From Roseivivax sediminis (GTDB lineage Bacteria; Pseudomonadota; Alphaproteobacteria; Rhodobacterales; Rhodobacteraceae): DNA of 64,000 bases. The notes under the pieces were generated by a model. It was not told the DNA's origin, did not search any database, and saw nothing but the letters and a program-made list of their open reading frames with translations. Each line of letters starts with the position of its first letter. The stretch's first letter is position 1. The translations under genes and the position numbers were made by a program. Location: contig NZ_FOMS01000008.1 of NCBI RefSeq assembly GCF_900112685.1, forward strand, positions 124,001 through 188,000. Direction: 5' to 3'. Of the stretch, positions 41,569 to 51,806 are shown piece after piece.

Positions 41569-43677
41569 TCAGAAGCGGTAGCCGATGGAGGCCGTCGCCG
41601 TGCGCCCCTCGTAGCGATAGCAATAGCCGGCGCTGCAGGTCTGGCCGTCCTCGTCGAAGAGGTTCTTGACGTTGACCTGAAGTGCCAGTCCGTCCTGCCC
41701 GATGGCGCCGAAATCGTAGCTCATCGCGAGGTCGGCAAAGAGGTAGTCGTCGTTCTCGAAGCTATTCTCGTCGTCGCCCCAGCTTTCGCCGACATAGCGC
41801 AGGCCGCCGCCGAAGCCCCAGCCCTCGAAGGTGCCGCCCTCGGGCTCCCAGAACGCCCAGACCGACGCGGTGTGCTCGGGCGAGGCCGACAGCGTGTTGC
41901 CTTCCGTGCCTTCGGCGCCCTCCTCGATCTCCATGTCGAGATAGGTGTAGCTGCCCATCAGCCGCAGCCCCGACCCCAGGTTGGCGCTGCCCTCGAGTTC
42001 CAGCCCGCGCGAGCGCAGATCGTAGGGCACCTGGATCTGGTTGAGCCCGCCGAAGGCGTCGGTCTCCTCCGCGGTGAGGGTCTGGTAGATCGTGCCGTTC
42101 TCCTGGCGGATGTCGAACAGCGCCGCGGAAAGCTGCACGTCCCGCGTGGGATGCCGGTACTTGACGCCGATTTCCTTCTGCAACGCCGTCGTCGGGTCCG
42201 CGGCGCGGCCGCTGGCCGGATCGCCCGGATCGAAGACCAGCCCGGTATTCGGCACGAAGGCGCTGGAGAGGCTGGCATAGGGCGTCACGCCGTTGGCAAA
42301 GGCATAGGACACGCCCAGCCGGCCCGACCATTCCTCGTCCGTCCGCTCGTCGGTGGAGCGGCTGGAATCCTCGGTCTCGATCTCGACCCAGTCGTGACGC
42401 GCGCTGAGGAACACGCTGAGGTTCCCGGCGGTGATCTGGTCGTGCACGTAGACGCCGGTCTGCCGCACGTCCTGCCCCGCGTTGTATGGCGCATCCAGGT
42501 CGTCAGTGGCCGAGGCCGACACGTAGCCCGTGGGCGCAAGGTACGAATCGTAGGCGCTTTCGGTGTAGTCCACGCCGACCACGGCCTCGTGGCTCAGCCC
42601 GCCGGTGGTGAATTCGAATTCCGCGGTGGTGTCGGTGGCGAGGTTGTACTGATCCTCGAGGTAATGCCCCCAGTACCGCGCGAGATCGCTCCCGGTGTCG
42701 TAGAAGCCGGAATACTCCATCTCCACGTCGACCTCGGAATAGCGCAGCTTGTGGCGCAGGGTGATCGCGTCGGTCAGCTCGTGCTCGACCTCGTAGCCCA
42801 GGCGCCACTGCTCCTGGTCGAAGTCGTTGTAATCGGGATCGCCGTTATAGATCTCCGACGCCTCGCCGTAGCTCGGGTTGTAGTAGCTGGCGGTGCCGCC
42901 CACCGTGCTGTCGGAGTATTCGCCCAGCAGCGTCACGGTGGTGCGCTCGCCCAGCTCGAAGGTCAGCGCCGGGGCGATCAGCGTCTTGTCGTCCTGGTAG
43001 CCGTCGAGCGGCGTGTCCGCATCGCGCAGGATACCGGTCAGGCGATACAGCACGCGGGCATCGTCGTCCGCCGCGCCGGTCACGTCGAAGGCCAGCTCGG
43101 CCCGGTCGTCGGTGCCGCCGGTCAGCTTGATCTCGCGGAACGGATCGGCCTTGGGCCGCTTGGAGACGAGGTTCACCAGCCCGCCCGGGCCGGACACGCC
43201 GTAAAGCGACGAGGCCGGCCCCTTGAGAAGCGCCGCGCCTTCCAGCGTGTAGGGATCGTTGCGGTACCATGCCGAGGGGCCGTTCACCTGCCGCAACCCG
43301 TCACGGAAGAAGCCGCTGTTATAGGCCGGGAAGCCGCGCAGGTAGAATGCGTCGTAACGGGTGTCGAAGGCAAAGTCGCCCACGCCCGCCCCGGCCGAGT
43401 AGCTGAGCGACTCGAGCAGCGTGCGCGGCTGCTGGTCCTCCAGCTGGTCCTGCGTGACCACGCCGATGGATTGCGGGATCCGGCTGATATCGGTGTCGAG
43501 CTTGGTGGCCTGGCGGCCCGACTCGGCGACGTAGCCGTTCTGCAGCAGCGTGTCGTCGCTTTCGGCCTCGAAGACGACAGACCCCAGATCGACGGCGCCG
43601 CTGTCCTGCGCGCGGGCGGCCGGGGCGATGGCAATCGTGGCAAGCCCCGCCATGAGGGCCATTCGAGAGACGTGCAT
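41569..43677 (-). CDS. TonB-dependent siderophore receptor
   Basis: A 702-residue outer-membrane receptor. Residues 1-24 are a signal peptide ending PAARA; the plug domain includes DTDISRIPQSIGVVTQDQLE and ALLKGPASSLYGVSGPGGLV, followed by a 22-strand-type barrel ending in aromatic Phe (ATASIGYRF). Family knowledge: FhuA/FpvA-like receptors for ferric siderophores. Neither a siderophore biosynthesis, nor TonB/ExbBD, nor uptake ABC gene adjoins, so the ligand is unknown. ATG at 43677 with AGGAG. No convincing Fur or RirA box was found by eye. Confidence 0.93.
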   Translation of the reverse strand: MHVSRMALMAGLATIAIAPAARAQDSGAVDLGSVVFEAESDDTLLQNGYVAESGRQATKLDTDISRIPQSIGVVTQDQLEDQQPRTLLESLSYSAGAGVGDFAFDTRYDAFYLRGFPAYNSGFFRDGLRQVNGPSAWYRNDPYTLEGAALLKGPASSLYGVSGPGGLVNLVSKRPKADPFREIKLTGGTDDRAELAFDVTGAADDDARVLYRLTGILRDADTPLDGYQDDKTLIAPALTFELGERTTVTLLGEYSDSTVGGTASYYNPSYGEASEIYNGDPDYNDFDQEQWRLGYEVEHELTDAITLRHKLRYSEVDVEMEYSGFYDTGSDLARYWGHYLEDQYNLATDTTAEFEFTTGGLSHEAVVGVDYTESAYDSYLAPTGYVSASATDDLDAPYNAGQDVRQTGVYVHDQITAGNLSVFLSARHDWVEIETEDSSRSTDERTDEEWSGRLGVSYAFANGVTPYASLSSAFVPNTGLVFDPGDPASGRAADPTTALQKEIGVKYRHPTRDVQLSAALFDIRQENGTIYQTLTAEETDAFGGLNQIQVPYDLRSRGLELEGSANLGSGLRLMGSYTYLDMEIEEGAEGTEGNTLSASPEHTASVWAFWEPEGGTFEGWGFGGGLRYVGESWGDDENSFENDDYLFADLAMSYDFGAIGQDGLALQVNVKNLFDEDGQTCSAGYCYRYEGRTATASIGYRF

Positions 43678-43833
43678 CCTGGAACTCCTGATCGGCCCGT
43701 GGCTACCGTCTCTCGCTTCGGGCAATTCCGACGGTATATGTCAGGTTAGTCAGGAGAGCTTAAGGCGCGGGGGCGGGCCGAGCCGTCGCCTGTCGCAAGA
43801 GAGCAACAGGGGAAGACGCCGCCCATCACGCCC

Positions 43834-44436
43834 CTACCACATGCGCTCTGCGGCGTAGGCGGGATAATCCGCGTCGTAGGCCCGGGCGTCGAAATCGCCG
43901 CTGGCGGCCTCCTTGACGAAATCTCCGGCGCTGGGAACGAGGTGCGCGTCGTCGCGGTCCCAGAGTCCGGCGCGCATCACCGCCTTGGCGCACTGGAAGT
44001 AGACCTCCGCGACGCCGGTGACGATGACCGTCGTGGGCTGCGCGTCGCCCTTGGCGAAACGGGCGCGCGCCTCCGCGTCATCGGTGAGATAGGCGGTGCC
44101 GTTCACCCGCACGACGTTGGTTGAGCCCGGCACCATGAACATCAGCGACAGCCGCCCGTCGGCGACGATGTTGCGCAGCGTGTCGAGCCGGTTGTTGCCG
44201 CGCCAGTCGGGCATCAGGATGGTGCGCTCGTCCGCGACCTCGGCCACCGGGCCGTCGTCGCCGCGTGGCGAGCCGTCGGTGCCACCGGGGCCGACGCTGG
44301 TCAGCACGCAGAAGCGCGACGCCTCGATCCAGCGGCGGTAGAGCGGCGTGATGTGCGGCATCACCTTGGTGAGGGACCGCGACGCGGCAGGGCCGTAAAG
44401 CGCTTCGAGCCCATCAATCGTGTCGATTTTCCGCAT
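43834..44436 (-). CDS. Pyridoxamine 5'-phosphate oxidase (PPOX)-type FMN protein
   Basis: A 200-residue split-barrel flavin-binding protein. ASRFCVLTSVGPGGTDGSPR, ILMPDWRGNNRLDTLRNIVA and the LSLMFMVPGSTNVVRVNGTA strand identify the MSMEG_1061-like FMN-dependent PPOX subfamily. Substrate unknown; such proteins reduce or bind small heterocycles. The start lies inside the upstream plsC-like gene, overlapping 23 bp, so it is the last gene of ftsE-ftsX-plsC-PPOX. Confidence 0.88.
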   Translation of the reverse strand: MRKIDTIDGLEALYGPAASRSLTKVMPHITPLYRRWIEASRFCVLTSVGPGGTDGSPRGDDGPVAEVADERTILMPDWRGNNRLDTLRNIVADGRLSLMFMVPGSTNVVRVNGTAYLTDDAEARARFAKGDAQPTTVIVTGVAEVYFQCAKAVMRAGLWDRDDAHLVPSAGDFVKEAASGDFDARAYDADYPAYAAERMW

Positions 44437-45154
44437 CGCGGGCCTCCTTCAGCAGGCGGTTGCTGGCATCCTCGATCTCGGTCGCGAGGCGGGCGAGCAT
44501 GGTTGCGCGGTCGGCATCCGCGGGGATCCGCGGCAGGAACTCCACGACGCCGAGGCCGGGGCGCTTCATGATCCCGCTGCGCGGCCAGAAGAGGCCGACA
44601 TTGGTAGCAACCGGCACGCAATCCTGCCCCAACTCGCGGAACAGCACGGCGGTGCCCTGCTTGTAGGGCAAGCTCGCCTCCGGCGCGACGCGGGTGCCCT
44701 GCGGGTAGATCACCAGCTGGCCGGGATAGGCACGGCCCTTCGCAACGTCGGACAGCATCTTGCCGATGGCCTGCCCGCGCTTGCCGCGATCCACCGGCAC
44801 GCAGCCGATGCGCCAGGCGTACTGGCCGATCGCCGGTGTCCACAGAAGCTCCCGCTTCATGATGAACTTGGCCTCGGGCAGCACCGCGAAGATCATCAGG
44901 ATATCGAGGAAGCTCTGGTGTTTGGCCGCCACCATGACCTCGTCGGTAGGCACCTCGCCGCGCACTTCCGTCCGCAGGCCGATCATCCAGCGCGCCGACC
45001 ACATCGCGTAGCGCGCGTAGGACCGGCAGGCAAAGCGCGCCGCCCGGCGCGAGGCCAGCGCGAAGGGCAGGCAGAGCAGCCCCCAGACCACCATCGCGAT
45101 ATAGACCTGCACGGTGTAGACCAGCGACCGGATCCATTGCAGCGCGTCTTTCAT
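44414..45154 (-). CDS. plsC: 1-acyl-sn-glycerol-3-phosphate acyltransferase
   Basis: A 246-residue membrane acyltransferase of phospholipid synthesis converting lysophosphatidate to phosphatidate. One N-terminal membrane helix (residues 12-34), catalytic HX4D as HQSFLD (His79-Asp84), then VPVDRGKRGQAI and YPQGTRV, where Pro-Gln-Gly-Thr-Arg replaces the more common EGTR. Overlaps ftsX by four bases (ATGA). It is shorter than the acyltransferase at 15310-16701, so the two are different enzymes. Gene symbol given by family only. Confidence 0.87.
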   Translation of the reverse strand: MKDALQWIRSLVYTVQVYIAMVVWGLLCLPFALASRRAARFACRSYARYAMWSARWMIGLRTEVRGEVPTDEVMVAAKHQSFLDILMIFAVLPEAKFIMKRELLWTPAIGQYAWRIGCVPVDRGKRGQAIGKMLSDVAKGRAYPGQLVIYPQGTRVAPEASLPYKQGTAVLFRELGQDCVPVATNVGLFWPRSGIMKRPGLGVVEFLPRIPADADRATMLARLATEIEDASNRLLKEARDAENRHD

Positions 45155-46053
45155 GTCAGCCCCCCGAGCACCCGTTTCGACGCCATGCGCGTGGCCAGAA
45201 GCGCCACCAGCGCGGCGAGCGGCGGCACCAGCAGCGGCCAGAGCCAGTGCCCGCCGCGAAAGCCCAGCCCGGTGAGCACGCCGCCCGCGTCGCCCGTGTC
45301 CGGCATCAGCGCGACCGCCCCGAGCCCCAGCGCCGTGCCCGCCGCCGCACCGACGAGCGCGCGCAGCGTGAACCGGCGCACGAAGGCACCGGCGATGTAG
45401 TCGTCCGTGGCGCCGACGAGCCGCAGCACCGTGATGACCTGCGCGTTCGCAGCGAGCGCGGCATTGGCGGCGAGCGTGACCATCGCCGCGAGCGCGCCGA
45501 AGATCAGCGCCAGCGCCGTCCATCCCAGCAGCCGCAGCCCCGAGGCCGCCGCCATCAGCGGCCGCCGCCAGCGGCGGTGATCGTCGAGCACCGCGCCCGG
45601 CACCTCGGCCTGCAGCCGCAGCCGCAGCCCGGCCGCGTCGTAGCCGTCCGAGGTCTCCGAAAACGCGATGAGCTGCGGGATCGGCAACTGGTCGAGCGGA
45701 AGGTCGGGGCCGAACCACGGCTCCAGCAGCGCGCGCTGTTCGTCCTCCGTCAGGGCGCGCACATCCGCCACGCCCGGCGTCTGCTCCAGCACGCGCAGGG
45801 CGGCGGCGACCTGGCGGTCCATCTCGGCGGCCGGAGCGGAGATGCGCAGCGTGGCACCGCGGGCCAGCTCCTCTCCCCAACGGTCGGCGAGCCGACCGGC
45901 GGCCAGCGACAGCGCCAGCGCGAAGACCGCGAGGAAGGCCATCGCCGCCGCGCTGAACAGCGTCAGCCGCACCGTGAAGCCGGCGGGCGGCACCACGCGG
46001 TCGGCCGCCGCGTCGCCTTTCAGTGCATCGAGAATTCGGGCCAGAGCCGTCAC
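45151..46053 (-). CDS. ftsX: Cell division ABC transporter-like permease FtsX
   Basis: A 300-residue membrane protein with four predicted helices: one after residue 25, an intermediate periplasmic domain (residues 60-160: ATLRISAPAAEMDRQVAAAL) and three clustered in the C-terminal half, as in FtsX. It works with FtsE to couple divisome constriction to cell-wall hydrolase activation. Overlaps ftsE by four bases. Sequence is more diverged than FtsE, but the operon makes the call secure. Confidence 0.9.
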   Translation of the reverse strand: MTALARILDALKGDAAADRVVPPAGFTVRLTLFSAAAMAFLAVFALALSLAAGRLADRWGEELARGATLRISAPAAEMDRQVAAALRVLEQTPGVADVRALTEDEQRALLEPWFGPDLPLDQLPIPQLIAFSETSDGYDAAGLRLRLQAEVPGAVLDDHRRWRRPLMAAASGLRLLGWTALALIFGALAAMVTLAANAALAANAQVITVLRLVGATDDYIAGAFVRRFTLRALVGAAAGTALGLGAVALMPDTGDAGGVLTGLGFRGGHWLWPLLVPPLAALVALLATRMASKRVLGGLT

Positions 46054-46727
46054 AGGTCGGCCCCCGCAAGCTGCACGCGCCGGCGCGCGATCCGCAGGAC
46101 GCGCGTCTGCACCTGGCTCTTGGCCGCCCGGATGAGGCTGAGGTCGTGCGTCGCGATCATCACCGCACGGCCCATCCGGTTGAGCTCCAGAAGCAGGGTC
46201 ATCAGGCGCTGCGACATCTCCCAGTCGACATTGCCGGTGGGCTCGTCGGCAAGGATCGCGTCAGGCTGGACGATGAGCGCGCGCGCCAGCGCGGCGCGCT
46301 GGCGTTCCCCGCCCGACAGTTCAGGCGGCAGGGCGCGGGCGCGGCGCGCCAGGCCGACCCAGGACAGCAACTCCTCGAGGTCCTGCCGTGCGGCGGGCGT
46401 GTCCTGGCCAGACACGATCAGCGGCAGCGCGACGTTCTCGGCCACGCTCAGGTGATCGAGGAACTGGCAATCCTGGTGCACGACGCCGATGCGCCGCCGC
46501 AGATGCGCGACCCCGTCGCGGTCCATATCGCCGACGGGCTGCCCGAACAGCGTCACCTGACCCGCGGTCGGGGTCAGCGCCGCGTAGCAAAGTTTCAGGA
46601 ACGTGGTCTTGCCGGCGCCCGAGGGCCCGGTGAGGAAATGGAAGGACCCGGGCGCGAGATCGAGCGTGATGTCGCTCAGAAGCTCACCGCCGCCATAGGA
46701 GTAGGCCACTTGTTCGAAGGAAATCAC
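46050..46727 (-). CDS. ftsE: Cell division ATP-binding protein FtsE
   Basis: A 225-residue ABC ATPase. Walker A GPSGAGKT at residues 34-41, signature LSGGERQRAALARAL, Walker B AILADEPTGNVD and the His switch in ATHDLSLI. No ATG is available: the open frame starts with GTG at 46727 (MISFEQVAYSYGGGELL), the expected N terminus; the ATG just upstream is out of frame. No strong ribosome binding site is visible. First gene of ftsE-ftsX-plsC-PPOX. Confidence 0.93.
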   Translation of the reverse strand: MISFEQVAYSYGGGELLSDITLDLAPGSFHFLTGPSGAGKTTFLKLCYAALTPTAGQVTLFGQPVGDMDRDGVAHLRRRIGVVHQDCQFLDHLSVAENVALPLIVSGQDTPAARQDLEELLSWVGLARRARALPPELSGGERQRAALARALIVQPDAILADEPTGNVDWEMSQRLMTLLLELNRMGRAVMIATHDLSLIRAAKSQVQTRVLRIARRRVQLAGADL

Positions 46728-46912
46728 GGCATGGTATCCGGGCGGGATTGCGGAAGGCGCATCGGCGTCTCTTGTGCCCGAGCCACGCCGCGGTTTCAAT
46801 GACGCGCACCGCCTTGAATCGGCCTTTTCGGCGACAGGACGGCGGCTTATGGTCGGGCGGACGCCGCGGGCACGCCCGCGCGGCCGGACGGCGGAAGGCG
46901 GGAAGAGACGGG

Positions 46913-47839
46913 ATGCGGCTGATCTGCCCCAATTGCGAGGCGCAATACGAGGTGCCGGTGGAGGTGATCCCCACCGGCGGGCGCGAGGTGCAATGCTCCG
47001 ATTGCGGGCACACCTGGTACCAGCGCCACCCGGGCGATCCCGCCCCCGAGAGCGCCGGGGATGCCGCGCCGCAGACGGACAGCGACGCAGCGCCCACCCC
47101 CGATCCGGAGGCCGAACGCGACGAACCGGCAGCCGATGCGCCTTCCGAGCCCGAGACCCTGCCCGATGCCACCGAGACCCCGCCGCACCCCGCGCGGCGG
47201 CGCGAACTCGACCCCGAGGTCGCCGACGTGCTGCGTCAGGAGGCCGAATTCGAGGCCCGCCACCGCGCCGCGGAGGCCGGCGTGATCGAGACGCAGACCG
47301 AATTCGGCCTCGACGATCCGCCCGAGGACGAGTCGACGCGACGCGCCCGCCAGGCGCGCGAACGGATGACGCGGATGCGCGCAGAGCCGACGGACGCCGC
47401 GGAGCGCGCCCGCCGCGCCGCCGCCTCCACCGGGGCGGTCGGCCCCGCACGGTACGACGACCCCGGCACGCCTGCGCCGGACCGCGAGGGCGCCTCGCGC
47501 CGGGACCTGCTGCCCGACGTGGACGAGATCAACCAGACCCTTCGCTCGAGCGAGGACCGTCGCCCGGTGGAGACAACCCAGGGCCGCGCGCCGCAGGCCG
47601 ATGACGCAGGCGGCGGCTTCGGCCGCGGCTTCGTGTCGGTTCTGCTGCTGGGCGCCGCCCTGATCGCGCTCTACGCCTTCGCCCCGCGCATCGCGGACGC
47701 GGTGCCGGCGCTGGCCGATCCGCTCGCCGCCTACGCGGCGGCGCTGGACGCGGCGCGGCTATGGCTCGACTCGCAGGTGACCTCGGTGCTGGTCTGGCTC
47801 GACACGCTGGGCGCCGGGGCCGGCTCGGCCGAGGGCTGA
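46913..47839 (+). CDS. MJ0042-type zinc-ribbon membrane protein
   Basis: A 308-residue protein. Residues 1-36 are a zinc ribbon (LICPNCEAQYEVP, Cys5, Cys8; EVQCSDCGHTW, Cys28, Cys31). A long acidic, Pro/Ala-rich disordered linker follows to about 225, with one membrane span at about 230-250 (GFVSVLLLGAALIALYAF) and a short C-terminal helix. The layout resembles the zinc-ribbon DUF3426 family, but the DUF3426 domain itself is absent, replaced by a short periplasmic tail. Function unknown. Divergent from ftsE. Confidence 0.8.
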   Translation: MRLICPNCEAQYEVPVEVIPTGGREVQCSDCGHTWYQRHPGDPAPESAGDAAPQTDSDAAPTPDPEAERDEPAADAPSEPETLPDATETPPHPARRRELDPEVADVLRQEAEFEARHRAAEAGVIETQTEFGLDDPPEDESTRRARQARERMTRMRAEPTDAAERARRAAASTGAVGPARYDDPGTPAPDREGASRRDLLPDVDEINQTLRSSEDRRPVETTQGRAPQADDAGGGFGRGFVSVLLLGAALIALYAFAPRIADAVPALADPLAAYAAALDAARLWLDSQVTSVLVWLDTLGAGAGSAEG

Positions 47840-47858
47840 CCCGCGCGGCCGGGCCGCC

Positions 47859-49031
47859 TCAGATCCGTTCCAACGCGACCGCCGTGCCCTCGCCGCCGCC
47901 GATGCAGATGGCGGCGACGCCCCGTTTCAGACCGCGCGCCTCCAGCGCATGCAGCAGCGTCACGAGGATGCGCGCGCCCGACGCGCCGATCGGATGGCCA
48001 AGCGCGCAGGCCCCGCCGTTCACGTTCACCACGTCGCGCGGCAGCCCCATCTCGCGCATGAACGCCATGGGGACGACGGCGAAGGCCTCGTTGACCTCCC
48101 ACAGGTCGACATCCGCGGCGGACCAGCCGGCGCGCTCCAGCACCTTGCGGGCCGCCGGGACCGGCGCGGTGGTGAAGAGGCCCGGCGCCTGGGCGTGGCT
48201 GGCATGCGCGACGATCCGGGCGCGCGGGGCGCGGCCCGCCGCCTCCGCCACGTCGCGGCGTTCGAGGACGAGCGCCGCCGCCCCGTCCGAGATCGAGGAG
48301 GCGTTGGCCGGCGTGACCGTGCCGTCGCGGCGAAACGCGGGCTTGAGGTGCGGGATGCGATCGGGCCGCGCGGCGCCGGGCTGTTCGTCCTCGGCCACAT
48401 AGCTGTCGCCCTTGCGCCCCGACACGGTGACCGGGGCGATCTCCGCGCCGAAGGCCCCCGACGCCTGCGCCTCCAGCGCGCGGGACAGAGAGCCAAGCGC
48501 GTAGTCGTCCTGCGCCTCGCGGGTGAACTGGTAGGCGGCCGCGCAATCCTCCGCGAAGGTGCCCATGAGCCGGCCAGTGTCGTAGGCGTCCTCCAACCCG
48601 TCGAGGAACATGTGATCGATCACCTCGGCATGGCCGAGCCGCGCGCCGCCGCGCATCTTCGGCAACAGGTACGGCGCGTTGGTCATGCTCTCCATGCCGC
48701 CCGCGACAAGGCAGTCGGCCTGCCCCAGCGCCAGCCGGTCCCAGGCCATCATCGCCGCCTTCATGCCCGAGCCGCACATCTTGTTGAGCGTCGTCGCCGG
48801 CACGTCCTCGCCCAGCCCCGCGGCAAAGCCCGCCTGGCGCGCCGGCGCCTGGCCCTGCCCGGCCGGCAGCACACAGCCCATCAGCACCTCTTCCGGCGCG
48901 GCACCGGGCGCGTCCGCCAGCGCCGCGCGGATCGCCGCGCCGCCCAGCTCCGCGGCCCGCGCGCCCGACAGGCTGCCCTGGAAGCCACCCATCGGCGTGC
49001 GCCGCGCGGCGGTAATGACGATCTCGTGCAT
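47859..49031 (-). CDS. Acetyl-CoA acetyltransferase (thiolase)
   Basis: A 390-residue biosynthetic-type thiolase. Nucleophile Cys86 in NKMCGSGMKA, loop NEAFAVVPMAF, the His in GGACALGHPIGASGARI and the general base Cys in CIGGGEGTAV. It condenses two acetyl-CoA to acetoacetyl-CoA; this could feed the ethylmalonyl-CoA pathway or polyhydroxybutyrate, but there is no phaB/phaC adjacent. ATG at 49031; upstream open frame ignored. Convergent with the zinc-ribbon gene, divergent from the STAS gene 88 bp away. Confidence 0.93.
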   Translation of the reverse strand: MHEIVITAARRTPMGGFQGSLSGARAAELGGAAIRAALADAPGAAPEEVLMGCVLPAGQGQAPARQAGFAAGLGEDVPATTLNKMCGSGMKAAMMAWDRLALGQADCLVAGGMESMTNAPYLLPKMRGGARLGHAEVIDHMFLDGLEDAYDTGRLMGTFAEDCAAAYQFTREAQDDYALGSLSRALEAQASGAFGAEIAPVTVSGRKGDSYVAEDEQPGAARPDRIPHLKPAFRRDGTVTPANASSISDGAAALVLERRDVAEAAGRAPRARIVAHASHAQAPGLFTTAPVPAARKVLERAGWSAADVDLWEVNEAFAVVPMAFMREMGLPRDVVNVNGGACALGHPIGASGARILVTLLHALEARGLKRGVAAICIGGGEGTAVALERI

Positions 49032-49119
49032 CCGGCACCTCCGATCCCGTCCTCCGAAACCGATTGGAAAGGTTTCGACCGTAGCGTGCAAGCGTCGCGG
49101 CATGCCGAAGGATCAGACC

Positions 49120-49458
49120 ATGCATCTCAGCACCGACCAAAGGGAAGGCGCGCTCATAGTCCGCGTGGAGGCCGCCCGTATCGATTCCGCCGTCGCGATC
49201 CAGTTCAAGGACGCGATGCGCGACGTGACCGGCGGGGCAGAGACGCGGGTGCTGCTCGACCTCTCGCAGGTGGAGTTCGTCGATTCCAGCGGGCTTGGCG
49301 CCATCGTCGCGGCGATGAAGGTGATCGGCCCGGGGCGCAGACTCGACCTCGCCGCGCTGCAGCCCGGTGTCGACAAGGTCTTCCGGCTGACACGAATGGA
49401 CACGATCTTCGCCATCCACCCTGACGTCGAGTCCGCCCTCGGCGCACATGCCGGCTGA
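49120..49458 (+). CDS. STAS-domain anti-sigma factor antagonist
   Basis: A 112-residue SpoIIAA/RsbV-like protein. The phosphorylation loop is VEFVDSSGLGAIV with Ser56/Ser57. A single STAS domain, cytosolic, no membrane segment. An upstream ATG (49102) exists, but GAAGGA lies seven bases before 49120. Overlaps the downstream kinase-like gene by 11 bp. In a partner-switch, unphosphorylated antagonist frees a target held by the anti-sigma kinase; no sigma factor gene is seen here. Confidence 0.9.
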   Translation: MHLSTDQREGALIVRVEAARIDSAVAIQFKDAMRDVTGGAETRVLLDLSQVEFVDSSGLGAIVAAMKVIGPGRRLDLAALQPGVDKVFRLTRMDTIFAIHPDVESALGAHAG

Positions 49459-49978
49459 AAAACCCGGGCGCGACCGGGCAAGGAAACGGGCGCTCTGGCA
49501 AGTGGCCTTTCGGATCTGGCCCGCACCGGCAGAGATTCGCGCCGCCCTCCTCCGGGTGGAGGACGCATTACAGAGCGCCGGCGTGCCGGCCGCCTCCGCC
49601 GGGGACGCAGCGCTTGCGCTCGCAGAGGCGCTGAACAACGTCGTCGAACACGCCTTCGCGGGCCTCGCCCCCGGGTGGGTCACGCTCGACATCACGCTCG
49701 GGCAGGACCGGCTGACGGTGCGAATCTGCGATCGCGGGCGGCCGATGCCGGGCCTCGCGGCGCCGGCCGGACACTTGCCGGACCTCGACGTCCCCCGCTC
49801 CGACGTGCCGGAGGGCGGGTTCGGCTGGCACCTCATCCATTCGCTGTCGAGCACGCTGGACTACCGGCGCGAGGACGGCGCGAATCTCCTGCGCCTCGAT
49901 TTCGATCTCCGCGTGGACCCGGGCCCCGACTCAAGCGGATCGGACCCGGTGACACCCCGGATTGCCCGCAAGGATTGA
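49448..49978 (+). CDS. RsbW-like ATP-binding anti-sigma/serine kinase protein
   Basis: A 176-residue GHKL-fold protein. The N box is EALNNVVEHAFAG (Asn63-Asn64, His68), G1 region ICDRGRPMPG, and G2 EGGFGWHLIHSL. It should bind ATP and phosphorylate the STAS partner encoded just upstream; 11 bp of overlap couples the two. The conserved glycines point to an active kinase. Target sigma factor or enzyme unknown. The N terminus is basic (EKPGRDRARKRALWQ) and could be longer than needed. Confidence 0.87.
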   Translation: MPAEKPGRDRARKRALWQVAFRIWPAPAEIRAALLRVEDALQSAGVPAASAGDAALALAEALNNVVEHAFAGLAPGWVTLDITLGQDRLTVRICDRGRPMPGLAAPAGHLPDLDVPRSDVPEGGFGWHLIHSLSSTLDYRREDGANLLRLDFDLRVDPGPDSSGSDPVTPRIARKD

Positions 49979-50104
49979 GGGCAGATTTTCCGTGTGCCGA
50001 TCAGGGGTTGCCAAATGACCAAACAGCCAAGAAATCGTCGCATTGCGTGCCAAATTGGGCCTGAAAGCGACGGCATAGATGATCTTGTAGCTGCACAAGG
50101 CTTC

Positions 50105-50152
50105 CCTCGGTGCCCCGTTGCAATAGCCCCCACCCAGTACGGGGCGCCGAGG
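50105..50152 (+). terminator. Long stem-loop in the gap after the STAS/anti-sigma pair
   Basis: CCTCGGTGCCCCGT pairs with ACGGGGCGCCGAGG (50105-50118, 50139-50152), 14 bp with one G-U-type pair, 20-base loop, then TCTTTCCCCC. The gap 49979-50237 (259 bp) is AT-richer than its surroundings at the start. It could be the pair's terminator, although 127 bp from its stop, or the 3' end of an unseen small RNA. Confidence 0.45.
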
Positions 50153-50237
50153 TCTTTCCCCCTTCGCAAACGCCTCAGATGCGATTGACGCCGGACGCCG
50201 GGCCGGTACGGTCCGCCGGCGAAGCGAAGGAGGCGTC

Positions 50238-51799
<1,562 letters not shown>

Positions 51800-51806
<7 letters not shown>

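Noticed and set aside
41536-43749. A 737-codon plus-strand frame
   Set aside because: Antisense to the TonB-dependent receptor, which has a signal peptide, plug and barrel end. The shadow has no domain and a skewed composition.
43678-43833. Fur or iron-responsive box upstream of the TonB receptor
   Set aside because: Scanned the 156 bp by eye; only loose AT stretches (GTATATGTCAGGTTAGTCAG) were seen, not a convincing dyad.
46748-46912. N-terminal extension of the zinc-ribbon protein
   Set aside because: The zinc ribbon starts at MRLICPNC (46913); the added residues are basic and unstructured, and GGAAGAGACGGG sits right before 46913.
49994-50188. A 64-codon frame in the gap after the anti-sigma gene
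   Set aside because: No ribosome binding site, no recognisable fold, and it runs through the strong stem-loop, so a structured non-coding stretch is more likely.
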